From Candidatus Zixiibacteriota bacterium (GTDB taxonomy: Bacteria; Zixibacteria; MSB-5A5; GN15; PGXB01): a stretch of DNA of 64,000 nt. Under the pieces are notes generated by a model. It had not been told where the DNA came from, did not search any database, and saw only the letters and a program-made list of their open reading frames with translations. The stretch spans positions 1 to 64,000 of the forward strand of contig JAFGTT010000024.1 of the NCBI GenBank assembly GCA_016933955.1. The letters are read 5' to 3'. Each line of letters opens with the position of its first letter. Position 1 is the stretch's first letter. The translations under genes and the position numbers were made by a program. Positions 26,546-34,385 of this stretch are shown here, one piece after another.

Positions 26546-28150
26546 ATGACGACAGTAGACATTCAGAATAAAACCGGAATGGCCATCCAGTCATCGGGGA
26601 ATAAAACAGGGTCAATCAATATCCGAACCGATTGGAAAAAGCAAATTAGATTCGGCCGGACAATCACTATTTTTCTCGACAACAACGCTCTTCAACTGGC
26701 AACTGCGAAGCATTATGGATATCGATCGTGCATACTCGATGTCAATAAAATTTATATTCCCCAAACCCCGGTATCGGAAGATGACCGCAGGAGATTTCTT
26801 GGCGAAGAAATAAACAGGTACATAAAAACACATAAGGGAATCCTGACCAATTATGTTTTGGGAGTGGGCGGATCGGAATCGGCCTTTCGCCTGATAACTC
26901 TGCCCCGGATGAAGCAAAAAGAACTTAATGAGGCTTTGTTCTGGGAGGGCAGCAAGCGAATTCCATTCGGGCTCGAAAACGCTTATTACGGATTCAACAT
27001 AATCGAACGCAGGAAAACCGATCTCGGCGAGGATTTTTCCTGCGCCCTGATAGCGGTTCTCAAGGAAGAAATCGATCAGAAACTGGACATTATCGAACCT
27101 TTGGATTTGAACCCAAACGCCGCTTATCACGAGTTAGAGGCAATCGGCCATATGCTTCCGCACACGGCCGACTTCGATCCCGGCCGTACCTATGCCCTTA
27201 TAAATATTAAGAAACAAAAATCCGTGATTTCCTTCTATCGCGGCAGATATCTGGAGTTCATGCATATTTGCTCGGTCGGTTCGGACACTCTTTCCGGCGG
27301 TCCGGCAACTCCGACAACGTATGAATATTTCACCGAATCTCTGGTTACTGAAATTCAAAATTCGCTTGATTATTATGTCGGCCAATTTTCCAACACCTCG
27401 GCCGACAAGGTTTACATTTATGGTGACTTATCCTACTCAACAGAATTAATCGAGAATCTTTCCGATCGATTCGGAATTGAATTTCGACGTTTTCCGCTTG
27501 AGGGTTGGTCCGGAATTCACCCTGTTCTGGCGGATCGATATGAGCAAATCCCGGTTTCGCTCAGTGCCGTAGCCATGAGCCTGGCGGAATACAATTTGAT
27601 CGATTTCCTTCCACCGGCGATCAGGGAACAGAAAGTCAATCGGAAATTCGCGGCTTTGATGATACCTGTTTTTATCGTCATTACGGCTTTCCTGATGGCA
27701 ATCTGGTCGGGCCTGAAACTGCAGACTGATATCGAAAATTACAAATTGCGGGCGCAGAATGAACAGGTCGAGACTTTCCGTAATTCGGCGGTTTATAACA
27801 TGTACAACCAGATCAAACTCCAGATGTCGGCCGATAACGATTTGCTGAAAAAACTGAAATCCGAACCAACCATCCTCCATCTGAATATGAAAGAACTCTC
27901 ACGGCTTTTGCCACAGGGTATAAAGTTAAATTTGTACGATCTTCAGGATGGCGATAGCAGGAAGACCCTGGTCATATCCGGCCAGACGCTTTCTGCAGAT
28001 CCGCCGCCGGAAGTCGTTCTGGCGGAATTCATAGCCCGCCTGGAAAGTTCTCCCTTCTATAACAACATCACTCTCCAGCGTCACAGCAAACAACCCCGGG
28101 GCGACCGGTTCGCCATTGATTTCCAGATTGAAATGGATGCCGTGTTATGA
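26546..28150 (+). CDS. PilM-PilN fusion, pilus/secretion alignment subcomplex
   Basis: This is a 534-residue protein. Residues about 35-355 have the PilM/GspL actin-like pattern (TITIFLDNNALQLATAKHYG, then LPRMKQKELNEALFWEGSKR and DKVYIYGDLSYSTELIE). One membrane helix follows at about 368-388 (FAALMIPVFIVITAFLMAIW). A periplasmic PilN-like part then has a coiled coil and a ferredoxin-like end (LLPQGIKLNLYDLQDGDSRK, then EFIARLESSPFYNNITLQ). In most type IV pili PilM and PilN are separate; GspL of type II secretion has both parts in one chain. The fusion thus bridges the two systems. It overlaps the next gene by four bases. Confidence 0.83.
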   Translation: MTTVDIQNKTGMAIQSSGNKTGSINIRTDWKKQIRFGRTITIFLDNNALQLATAKHYGYRSCILDVNKIYIPQTPVSEDDRRRFLGEEINRYIKTHKGILTNYVLGVGGSESAFRLITLPRMKQKELNEALFWEGSKRIPFGLENAYYGFNIIERRKTDLGEDFSCALIAVLKEEIDQKLDIIEPLDLNPNAAYHELEAIGHMLPHTADFDPGRTYALINIKKQKSVISFYRGRYLEFMHICSVGSDTLSGGPATPTTYEYFTESLVTEIQNSLDYYVGQFSNTSADKVYIYGDLSYSTELIENLSDRFGIEFRRFPLEGWSGIHPVLADRYEQIPVSLSAVAMSLAEYNLIDFLPPAIREQKVNRKFAALMIPVFIVITAFLMAIWSGLKLQTDIENYKLRAQNEQVETFRNSAVYNMYNQIKLQMSADNDLLKKLKSEPTILHLNMKELSRLLPQGIKLNLYDLQDGDSRKTLVISGQTLSADPPPEVVLAEFIARLESSPFYNNITLQRHSKQPRGDRFAIDFQIEMDAVL

Positions 28151-28707
28151 AAACAAGATATATCATCAGTCTGATTATTCTGCTGGCTGTTCTGGCCGCC
28201 TGGTTTTTCTTTCTGGTTTCTCCGGAAATAAAAAAACAAAAGGAATTGAAGGCATCGCTGGCATCATCGGAATTAATATTGAATGATTATCGGAATATCA
28301 TGGATAGATTTCCCCAATATTTTAAGGCCCAGCAAACCCTTTCGGAAAGACGTAAAAACCTTCTGTCCAAGTTATATACCCGGGAAGATCTCCTCAAGCT
28401 ATTCGATCGTATAACCCGGGAGTCGGAAAGACACAACCTGAATCTGGTGGAAATATCACCATCCGTTGAAGAATTGCTGGAACTGAATCGAACCATGCCG
28501 ACCAATGACCAGCCGCATTTATTGAATATAATAATCCGGCAACGGGGAAAATTTAAAGACATCGGGCAGTATATAAAATTCATTGAGGCCCAGGATTTCT
28601 ATCGCGGCACTAATCATTGCCGTGTCAGTAATCCGACCGATGGCAGGTCTTTTGCCGATGTTACTTATGGTTTCAAGGCCATCCTGGGAACAATAAAGGA
28701 TAATTGA
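28147..28707 (+). CDS. PilO/GspM-like protein
   Basis: This 186-residue protein has a short cytoplasmic start, one membrane helix (YIISLIILLAVLAAWFFFLV), a coiled coil (KKQKELKASLASSELILNDY) and a ferredoxin-like domain ending in DFYRGTNHCRVSN. This is the layout of PilO, which pairs with PilN in the periplasm. It overlaps both neighbours (ATGA at 28147; TGATG at 28705-28709), showing tight translational coupling. Confidence 0.78.
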   Translation: MKTRYIISLIILLAVLAAWFFFLVSPEIKKQKELKASLASSELILNDYRNIMDRFPQYFKAQQTLSERRKNLLSKLYTREDLLKLFDRITRESERHNLNLVEISPSVEELLELNRTMPTNDQPHLLNIIIRQRGKFKDIGQYIKFIEAQDFYRGTNHCRVSNPTDGRSFADVTYGFKAILGTIKDN

Positions 28708-29153
28708 TGAATGCAGATAAAAGAAAAAAAATAATATATGCCGTTTTTGTCGTAGCGGTGGCCTGGGGTATATACAATTTCACCGGGAAGAACAGCCGGG
28801 ATTTAAAACAGGAACCGGTTTCACCACCGGTACGAGCTGAGATAGCCAGATCGACTCCCCCGGCACGGGCAATTGATATTGAAAAATATGAATCCCTGCC
28901 CTGGGGGCAGGATCCTTTTCTGCAACCCGGAGATGTTGATCGACCGGATGAGGTTGCCGCTGAATCACCGCGATGGGTGCTGGGCGGAATCCTGTACAGC
29001 CGGGACAATCCTTCCGCAGTGATAAATAATCGCATCGTCCGCACGGGTGATTCCGTCAATGGGGCCATAATAGTCGATATCATGGAAAAATCCGTTGCTC
29101 TTGATAAAGATGGATTGCAATTCAAATTGACACTGTCAAAGGGAATATCATGA
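28707..29153 (+). CDS. PilP/GspC-like protein
   Basis: This is a 148-residue protein with one N-terminal membrane helix (IIYAVFVVAVAWGIYNF) and a proline-rich linker. A small beta domain follows (WVLGGILYSRDNPSAVINNR, IVRTGDSVNGAIIVDIMEKS, VALDKDGLQFKLTL), as in the HR domain of GspC or the PilP beta-sandwich. It should link the inner-membrane subcomplex to the secretin. PFLQPGD is close to the PF(x)P motif common in PilP. Start ATG 28707 overlaps the previous stop; AAAGGA lies upstream. Confidence 0.78.
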   Translation: MNADKRKKIIYAVFVVAVAWGIYNFTGKNSRDLKQEPVSPPVRAEIARSTPPARAIDIEKYESLPWGQDPFLQPGDVDRPDEVAAESPRWVLGGILYSRDNPSAVINNRIVRTGDSVNGAIIVDIMEKSVALDKDGLQFKLTLSKGIS

Positions 29154-30430
29154 AATACGCGCTTTTTTCTGTTACAATAGTTTACTGGCTGGCCATGGCA
29201 TTGGCCGTGGCGGGGCCGCTTGATTCCAAAGAAAAAATCTCTCTTCAATTTGAGGATGTTCCCATTACCACCGTCCTCAATATGATTGCCCAGCAATATA
29301 ATCTTAATCTGGTTCAATCCGGTGAAATCAATGAAAACATCAGCGTCAAATTAGAAAATGTAAATCTCGAAGATGCTCTCAATGCTATTCTTGCATCCAA
29401 CGGTTACAATTTCTATTTCAGCGGCGACATTATTGTTATCAAGCCCGTTACCATGGACGCCGTCGGTGAAACCGAGATCAAGATTATTGAACTTAAATAT
29501 ATTTCACCGGCATCGGCGGTCAAAGCCGCCGAAGATCTCCTGTCGCCCAAGGGAAAGATCAGGATAATTGAGGGCGGTACCCAGACCACGACGTCAATAG
29601 GGTCCCCCATCCCCACCAAGCTGGCCGTTGTCGATCTGGCCGGAGTGACGGAGCGAGTCGCGGCCTTTATCGCTCAACTGGATCGGCCGGAACCATTGAT
29701 TGCCATTGAGGTCAGGATGGTCGAGATCAATATGGATCAGAGCGACCAGGTCGGTTTCAAATGGCCCACCAGTCTCAAGGGCCGGGCTCACGGGGTTTAT
29801 CTGGAGAGCGAATCATCGGATGGAAGCAGTTCTTCCTCGGAAGCTGTGGGCCAGATAGCCCTGCCGGATGGTAAATGGGAATGGGGAAAACTATCGGTCG
29901 GCGAACTCAGCCTGGTATTGGATTTTTTACAGAATAGCGGGCACTCCAAATTGATATCCGATCCCCGTATAACCACCATTAACAATCATCAGGCCGAGAT
30001 CAAAGCTACCACGGTGGTTCCGATTCAGACAATCAATCGCTTCAGTGAGGGCGGTTCTGTCCAAGATATCGTTACCTTCCAGGATGAAGAAATCGGCATC
30101 ACTCTTTTGGTGACTCCTCATATAGCCGATGACAATGAGATAATTCTTGATGTCCAGCCCACCGTGGCTGAAATAATCGGTTATTCCGGTTCAGCTGATA
30201 ATCAGAAACCGATTACGTCGGAACGTTCGGTTCGAACCAAAATCGCCGTCAGGGATGGCGAAACGGCCGTCCTGGGCGGCTTGTTGAAAGAAAATAAAAT
30301 CGAAACAGAACAAAAGCTGTTTTTCCTGGGATCTTTGCCGATTCTCGGCAACCTTTTCAAACATCGGCTGGTGGAGACATCGACCACCGATCTGATGATA
30401 ATGATTACTCCCAAAATATCCGGGAACTAA
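29150..30430 (+). CDS. secretin (PilQ/GspD family), short form
   Basis: This 426-residue protein has a signal peptide (VTIVYWLAMALAVAG) and an STN/N0-like domain (ISLQFEDVPITTVLNMIAQQ to IIVIKP). One N1-like domain (IIELKYISPASAVKAAEDLL) and the secretin core follow. The core has DFLQNSGHSKLISDPRITT, the VPIQTI strand, VTFQDEEIGITLLVTPHI, SERSVRTKIAVRDGETAVLGG and LPILGNLFKHR. It should form the outer-membrane gate of this system. At 426 residues it is smaller than typical PilQ or GspD because there are few N-domains. The stop codon overlaps, tail to tail, the stop of the convergent minus-strand gene. Confidence 0.92.
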   Translation: MKYALFSVTIVYWLAMALAVAGPLDSKEKISLQFEDVPITTVLNMIAQQYNLNLVQSGEINENISVKLENVNLEDALNAILASNGYNFYFSGDIIVIKPVTMDAVGETEIKIIELKYISPASAVKAAEDLLSPKGKIRIIEGGTQTTTSIGSPIPTKLAVVDLAGVTERVAAFIAQLDRPEPLIAIEVRMVEINMDQSDQVGFKWPTSLKGRAHGVYLESESSDGSSSSSEAVGQIALPDGKWEWGKLSVGELSLVLDFLQNSGHSKLISDPRITTINNHQAEIKATTVVPIQTINRFSEGGSVQDIVTFQDEEIGITLLVTPHIADDNEIILDVQPTVAEIIGYSGSADNQKPITSERSVRTKIAVRDGETAVLGGLLKENKIETEQKLFFLGSLPILGNLFKHRLVETSTTDLMIMITPKISGN

Positions 30431-30885
30431 CGGCGAGCACGAGCCAGCATAAAACGCCTGGAACGATTGAAGAAAACATAAAGAGTCAGGATCAGCAATC
30501 CCAGATCGCGAAGGAGCAGGGACAGGGCACTGCTTTTGGCCTTGGAGCTGACCGAAAAACAGCCGCACTCGAGATCGACCCCGCGGACGAGATTGATGCT
30601 GATGGCTACGATAAAAACGATTACGAGAAGATTGAGAATCAGAAGACTCCCCTCCTTGAACACTCCCAAAACCAGAAAGAGACCACAGAGTAATTCCACC
30701 CATGGTAGAATCAGGGCCGTCAGGTTTATCAACGACCCGGGGACCAGGTGATAATTGTACATAATCCGGGCAAAATCCCCCGGAGACCATATTTTATCCA
30801 GCGAAGCATAAATGAAAATAAGCCCGATAGCCAGCCGAACCAGCAACCCAAGATAGTCATTATTCAATATTTTATCACCGTTCAT
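30427..30885 (-). CDS. MauE/DoxX-family membrane protein
   Basis: This is a 152-residue protein with four membrane helices (LLVRLAIGLIFIYASLDKI, then LILPWVELLCGLFLVLGVF, LLILNLLVIVFIVAISINLV and LLLRDLGLLILTLYVFF). A conserved LECGCF sits at a membrane boundary, the pattern of MauE/DoxX-type redox-associated proteins that handle periplasmic thiols. It overlaps the upstream rhodanese gene by four bases (ATGA). A joint role in periplasmic thiol or sulfur chemistry is plausible but not shown. Confidence 0.8.
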   Translation of the reverse strand: MNGDKILNNDYLGLLVRLAIGLIFIYASLDKIWSPGDFARIMYNYHLVPGSLINLTALILPWVELLCGLFLVLGVFKEGSLLILNLLVIVFIVAISINLVRGVDLECGCFSVSSKAKSSALSLLLRDLGLLILTLYVFFNRSRRFMLARARR

Positions 30886-31388
30886 TTCCCGTCCCCGCTT
30901 TCAATCGGCAAATTGGCTCGCTCCCACTCACGCCAGCCGCCGTAAAAAACAAAAATATTGCTGTAGCCATCATACTTCATATCGCGCCCCAGAAAGAGAG
31001 ACAGTTCACATTCCGAGCCGGAGCAGTAAATTACTACGACCCTGTTTTTGGGAATTTCATCAAGACGCCCGCAATAGTCATCAATATAATCGTAGGGGAT
31101 ATTTATCGATCCCCTGATTCTTCCCACCGCAAAATCCTCCGGATCACGAGCATCAACAAAGACTACTCCAGGCAACTGAAATTTGGCCGCAGCCTCATCA
31201 AGAGATATAAAAGGTGGATCATTTTCGTCAGCCGACGGTGGCAAGACCACCTCACTGGAACCGTCAACCGACGGCCAGTTGCCCTGAAAAGAAATTTTGT
31301 GGGGAGATACGGTATTAACCAGGATGGCTATAATGATGGCCAGAATCAATATTACAAGAGCCTGTTTTATGCCAATTTTCATCATCAT
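30882..31388 (-). CDS. membrane-anchored rhodanese-domain protein
   Basis: This 168-residue protein has an N-terminal membrane anchor (ALVILILAIIIAILVNTV) and a rhodanese domain facing the periplasm. The domain has FISLDEAAAKFQLPGVVFVD, ARDPEDFAVGRIRGSINIPY and the active loop VIYCSGSECELS, so catalytic Cys is present. It ends VFYGGWREWERANLPI. Such domains transfer sulfane sulfur or sense it. The open frame begins at a TTG at 31400; three consecutive ATGs (31388, 31385, 31382) are likelier starts. It has its own promoter and is co-transcribed with the MauE-like gene. Confidence 0.85.
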   Translation of the reverse strand: MMMKIGIKQALVILILAIIIAILVNTVSPHKISFQGNWPSVDGSSEVVLPPSADENDPPFISLDEAAAKFQLPGVVFVDARDPEDFAVGRIRGSINIPYDYIDDYCGRLDEIPKNRVVVIYCSGSECELSLFLGRDMKYDGYSNIFVFYGGWREWERANLPIESGDGK

Positions 31389-31437
31389 TATTACAACCAA
31401 TCATATCCATAGGTTCAGACAAAGTATACAGGCGGCA

Positions 31438-31466
31438 AATATTAATAATTTCATCCCGGTTGTCAA
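31438..31466 (-). promoter_or_regulatory. promoter of the rhodanese-MauE pair
   Basis: TTGACA (31461-31466) is followed after 17 bases by AATATT (31438-31443) on the minus strand, about 50 bases before the start codons. Confidence 0.6.
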
Positions 31467-31506
31467 TGAAATTGGCATTCTATCCGATGCGAAATATGAA
31501 AAAACA

Positions 31507-31536
31507 TAAAAAAAGACCGGCTCATAGCCGGTCTTA
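31507..31536 (-). terminator. intrinsic terminator of the small-protein unit
   Basis: On the minus strand AAGACCGGCT and AGCCGGTCTT form a perfect 10-base stem around a 3-base loop, followed by a run of about seven T. It lies 60 bases after the stop of the 60-codon gene. Confidence 0.9.
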
Positions 31537-31597
31537 ACCGAAACTTTTTAATCCACATATCTGATTAGCGACTCATTTTTCGGGGCGAAAAAACATG

Positions 31598-31780
31598 TCA
31601 GTTTGATTTAACCTGTAATTCCTTATTCCACTTTAAATCAAGTAAATTGAATTTCCCCGCCAGAATTCTGGAAACCACGGCCACGAATTTCTCAGGGCTT
31701 AAATTCTGAAGACCGTATGGATGCCAGCAATCTTTAGTTCCAGAACTGGCGAATTGCTCTGCTTCTTTTCTCGGGGGCAT
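31598..31780 (-). CDS. 60-residue protein of unknown function
   Basis: This small protein begins MPPRKEAEQFASSGTKDCWH and continues with an amphipathic helix (LSPEKFVAVVSRILAGKFNL) and a basic tail. GGGAG lies six bases before the ATG. A consensus promoter about 175 bases upstream and a strong terminator 60 bases downstream frame it as a complete single-gene unit, so I regard it as real although I know no homologue. The long leader contains a perfect Shine-Dalgarno sequence not used for this start. No signal peptide or metal motif is visible. Confidence 0.62.
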   Translation of the reverse strand: MPPRKEAEQFASSGTKDCWHPYGLQNLSPEKFVAVVSRILAGKFNLLDLKWNKELQVKSN

Positions 31781-31844
31781 AATTTTCTCCCACTTAGCCT
31801 ATTACTACGGTTAAAAATCAAATGAAGGGCTAAAAACTGGGGTT

Positions 31845-31895
31845 TAACTCTAAGTCGGCATCACCTCCTTAAACTCCCAACAGAAGATCTGTTTA
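31845..31895 (-). promoter_or_regulatory. leader with a perfect Shine-Dalgarno and a three-codon frame
   Basis: On the minus strand AAGGAGGTGATG is followed by CCGACTTAG, giving the minimal frame Met-Pro-Thr-stop. Upstream CCTTTAAAC and downstream GAGTTAAACC can each pair with the GTTTAAGG that contains the Shine-Dalgarno. Alternative structures could thus hide or expose it. This looks like an attenuator or translational switch for the 60-residue gene; the signal is unknown. Confidence 0.4.
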
Positions 31896-31960
31896 AAGGT
31901 GCTTCACTAACCCAAAAAAGAATATGGCGGCAAGAATAAGTGGGTATTCTATTTGTTTAT

Positions 31961-31989
31961 AGTATGCCACGGTTTGAATTGAATGTCAA
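31961..31989 (-). promoter_or_regulatory. promoter of the small-protein unit
   Basis: TTGACA (31984-31989) is followed after 17 bases by CATACT (31961-31966) on the minus strand, with ATAAAC next to it. Transcription would start near 31954 and give a leader of about 175 bases. Confidence 0.65.
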
Positions 31990-32256
31990 GTTTTAAAAGC
32001 GTTTTATTTGAATTAAAATATCATTTCGATCGTACTAATAAGGCGTATCATGTTGTCCGCCTTATCATTATATTACCTTGACGCCTTTGTGATTTTATAA
32101 GAAACGGTACGAATTCCACCGCCAATACTTGTAATCAGCATGAGATTTCCACGGTTTTATTTATAAACGCGAATATTTAATATTTCGAGAATATTCCTTC
32201 TGAAATTAGTACCGAACGATACTGATTATATTTCGAATTACCTTGAGGCGAGTCGA

Positions 32257-32784
32257 TTACTTTTTTAGAATCTGTCTGACCGAGTCGGGAGAAATTTTAT
32301 ATTTCTCGGAAAGCTCGATGATAATCTCATCGATAGATACCCTCAACTCATAACGGGTCAAATCGCCCGGGAGATCATTTATACGGCGATCATAGTCATC
32401 CCGGATGCGTTCATGAGTATCATCCTGCTTTTGAGGTCTTACCGTCGATGGGGTCGATATATTATTTTTCTTTTTTAATGCTTCCTCCTGTTCCTGGATC
32501 CTGGACGTCAACACGCTTTCCTGGGCGGTGTAAAACGTATTAAGGCTGTCAATCCTATCCTGATAAAATTTCTCAAGATATTGAATTGAATCAATATAAA
32601 CCCGGGTGGAATCATCAAACTGCCGCAGGATTATACTATCCCTGGTTTGAAAATATTCTTCTTTCAAGGCCTCTCTGTCCGCCTGCTCTCTTTTGGCACT
32701 GAGATGCGATTTATAAACAGATAAACCTGCAATTATGGATATCAAAACAATTGCCAATAAGATTTTCAGAATAAGTTTACCCAT
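32257..32784 (-). CDS. membrane-anchored coiled-coil protein, function unknown
   Basis: This 175-residue protein has one N-terminal membrane helix (LILKILLAIVLISIIAGLSVY). A highly charged coiled coil follows (residues about 30-110, e.g. REALKEEYFQTRDSIILRQF), then a linker and a small helical end (RVSIDEIIIELSEKYKISPD). No enzyme motif is present. It may be an inner-membrane tethered scaffold facing the periplasm or cytoplasm. About 270 bases of AT-rich DNA without features separate it from the small-protein promoter. It stands alone before the glycan cluster. Confidence 0.6.
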   Translation of the reverse strand: MGKLILKILLAIVLISIIAGLSVYKSHLSAKREQADREALKEEYFQTRDSIILRQFDDSTRVYIDSIQYLEKFYQDRIDSLNTFYTAQESVLTSRIQEQEEALKKKNNISTPSTVRPQKQDDTHERIRDDYDRRINDLPGDLTRYELRVSIDEIIIELSEKYKISPDSVRQILKK

Positions 32785-32865
32785 ATTTAATCCCTGTTGT
32801 ATCAGGAATTATAGGCTGGTCCCAAATGGATGTCAATATTGAAAATAACTACCCTTAGTAGCGCC

Positions 32866-32899
32866 ATAATAAAAGCCCGACTCATCCCTGAAACGGGCC
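32866..32899 (-). terminator. probable terminator of the glycan cluster
   Basis: On the minus strand GCCCG and CGGGC enclose a 14-base loop and are followed by TTTTATTAT. It lies about 90 bases after the last gene of the 32986-44517 cluster. The stem is short, so strength is uncertain. Confidence 0.5.
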
Positions 32900-32985
32900 A
32901 AAATCCGCCCGGGCACTATGTATGCGGCCAGGCCACCGTTTTTTTCTGCCAATTCTTCATAAATGCGTAAGATTAAAATGGAAAT

Positions 32986-33711
32986 CTATTTTTTAATTCC
33001 CAAGATAAGATACAGCCAAGGGCGAATCATCGACCACCAGCCGATCACCGGTTTAATTTTTGAATAATTTTTCCTCCTCTGTGGATAAACCATTGAAACC
33101 GGGACCTCGGCCATTCGATATTTTCCCTTTAATACATGATATTGAAGATAATATTCCATTTCGTACTTATTCAACCAGGGCTGATCGATTCGGAAACGCG
33201 GATCGTCAAATAAGGAAAGTCGGTACGCCCTGAAACCGCAGGTGATATCGGTTCCTCGGTAACCGGTAAAAAGATTCACGATTACGGTAAAAACCCGGAT
33301 CATGACTCTGCGAAAATACGGTAGATTGGGCGATTTTCCTCCTTCAAGATAACGGGAGCCCTGGACATAATCGGCCCGCCCGGAAACAATCGGATCCAAA
33401 ACCCGCCCGATTTCTTCGGGCAACATCTTTCCGTTGGCGGCCATGACGACCATAATATCATAATCAGTTGAACGCCCATAGTTGATAGCATCCCGTATAC
33501 CGGCGCCAATACCGAGATTGTGGTCATGATGAATTAAGCCAACGTCCTGCTGTCGGAGGAACTCAAGACTGCCATCATCGGAGCCGTCATCGACCACAAG
33601 AATATCATAATTTCTTACCCGTGGAAAACGCCCGATCAAATTCTGCAGTTTTTTCCCTTCATTGTATGAAAATAAGGCGACCAGGATTTTGTTGACCGGT
33701 GCTGTCATCAA
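32986..33711 (-). CDS. GT2 glycosyltransferase, polyprenyl-phosphate-sugar synthase type (copy A)
   Basis: This 241-residue GT-A protein has VALFSYNEGKKLQNLIGRFP, the donor-site VVDDGSDDGSLEFLR, LGIGAGIRDAINYG and a lid region RGTDITCGFRAYRLSLFDDP. The layout resembles dolichyl/undecaprenyl-phosphate mannose or glucose synthases without a large membrane part. It would charge the lipid carrier used by GT-C enzymes outside the membrane. It is paralogous to the GT2 at 38618-39355 and is last in the cluster. It overlaps the acyltransferase by four bases. Confidence 0.83.
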   Translation of the reverse strand: MMTAPVNKILVALFSYNEGKKLQNLIGRFPRVRNYDILVVDDGSDDGSLEFLRQQDVGLIHHDHNLGIGAGIRDAINYGRSTDYDIMVVMAANGKMLPEEIGRVLDPIVSGRADYVQGSRYLEGGKSPNLPYFRRVMIRVFTVIVNLFTGYRGTDITCGFRAYRLSLFDDPRFRIDQPWLNKYEMEYYLQYHVLKGKYRMAEVPVSMVYPQRRKNYSKIKPVIGWWSMIRPWLYLILGIKK

Positions 33712-34385
33712 TCATCCTGCTGGGTGTACGGCCACCATATATAGGGACGGTCAAAGGCATCAATACGACAGGTTAAATCTTTCACCGGTTTGATAACCCG
33801 TGCTGGATTTCCGGCCGCCACCATCATTTCGGGAATATCACTCACCACCACCGACCCGGCCCCGATCAGCGCCCCGGTTCCGATTTTTACCGCCGGGAGA
33901 AAGGTGCAGTTGGCCCCAATCTTGGCATAGTCACTGACAATCGCCCCGCCGCCGCATTCCTTGTATTTCGGGCAGTTCATCGGATGCGGATCATCGGTAA
34001 AAACGGTATTCGGCCCGATAAAAATAAAATTTCCCAAGCTTACCATTTCCAGAAAACAGCCGGAATGAATCCGGCAATTATTACCGATTTTATTTTCGAA
34101 TTCCAGAACGGCATTGGTCCCGACCGAGACATTATCGCCGATGATATTATCTTCTCGAATCGACGCTCCCTGCCCGGTTTGAAAATCGTCGCCGATCTTG
34201 TTCCCCGCATATATGACGGTGAAAGGACGAATTACAGCATTGCGTCCGATAGCCAGCGATATCTCCCCGTCGCTTTTCCCCCGCGCCGGTTGACCCAGCA
34301 CGGCTGGTCCATATATAATCGAACCATCACCGATACTGACGTTATCGTAAATTCTGACATCGCCGACAATTTTGGCATCTATCAC
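33708..34385 (-). CDS. left-handed beta-helix acyltransferase (WlbB/FdtC-like)
   Basis: This 225-residue protein consists of hexapeptide repeats (IVGDVRIYDNVSIGDGSIIY, NKIGNNCRIHSGCFLEMVSL, NFIFIGPNT). It has the catalytic-type loop VFTDDPHPMNCPKYKECGGG and ends PEMMVAAGNPARVIKPVKDL. Relatives acetylate the 3-amino group of UDP-sugars. It overlaps the oxidoreductase gene by four bases (ATGA), a pairing typical of amino-sugar pathways (WlbA/WlbB). A matching aminotransferase is not in the window, so the exact sugar is open. Confidence 0.82.
   Translation of the reverse strand: MIDAKIVGDVRIYDNVSIGDGSIIYGPAVLGQPARGKSDGEISLAIGRNAVIRPFTVIYAGNKIGDDFQTGQGASIREDNIIGDNVSVGTNAVLEFENKIGNNCRIHSGCFLEMVSLGNFIFIGPNTVFTDDPHPMNCPKYKECGGGAIVSDYAKIGANCTFLPAVKIGTGALIGAGSVVVSDIPEMMVAAGNPARVIKPVKDLTCRIDAFDRPYIWWPYTQQDD

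Noticed and set aside
31855-31872. Plus-strand ATCACCTCCTTA, identical to the 3' end of 16S rRNA
   Set aside because: The flanking sequence is not 16S rRNA. On the minus strand it is simply a perfect Shine-Dalgarno in a leader.
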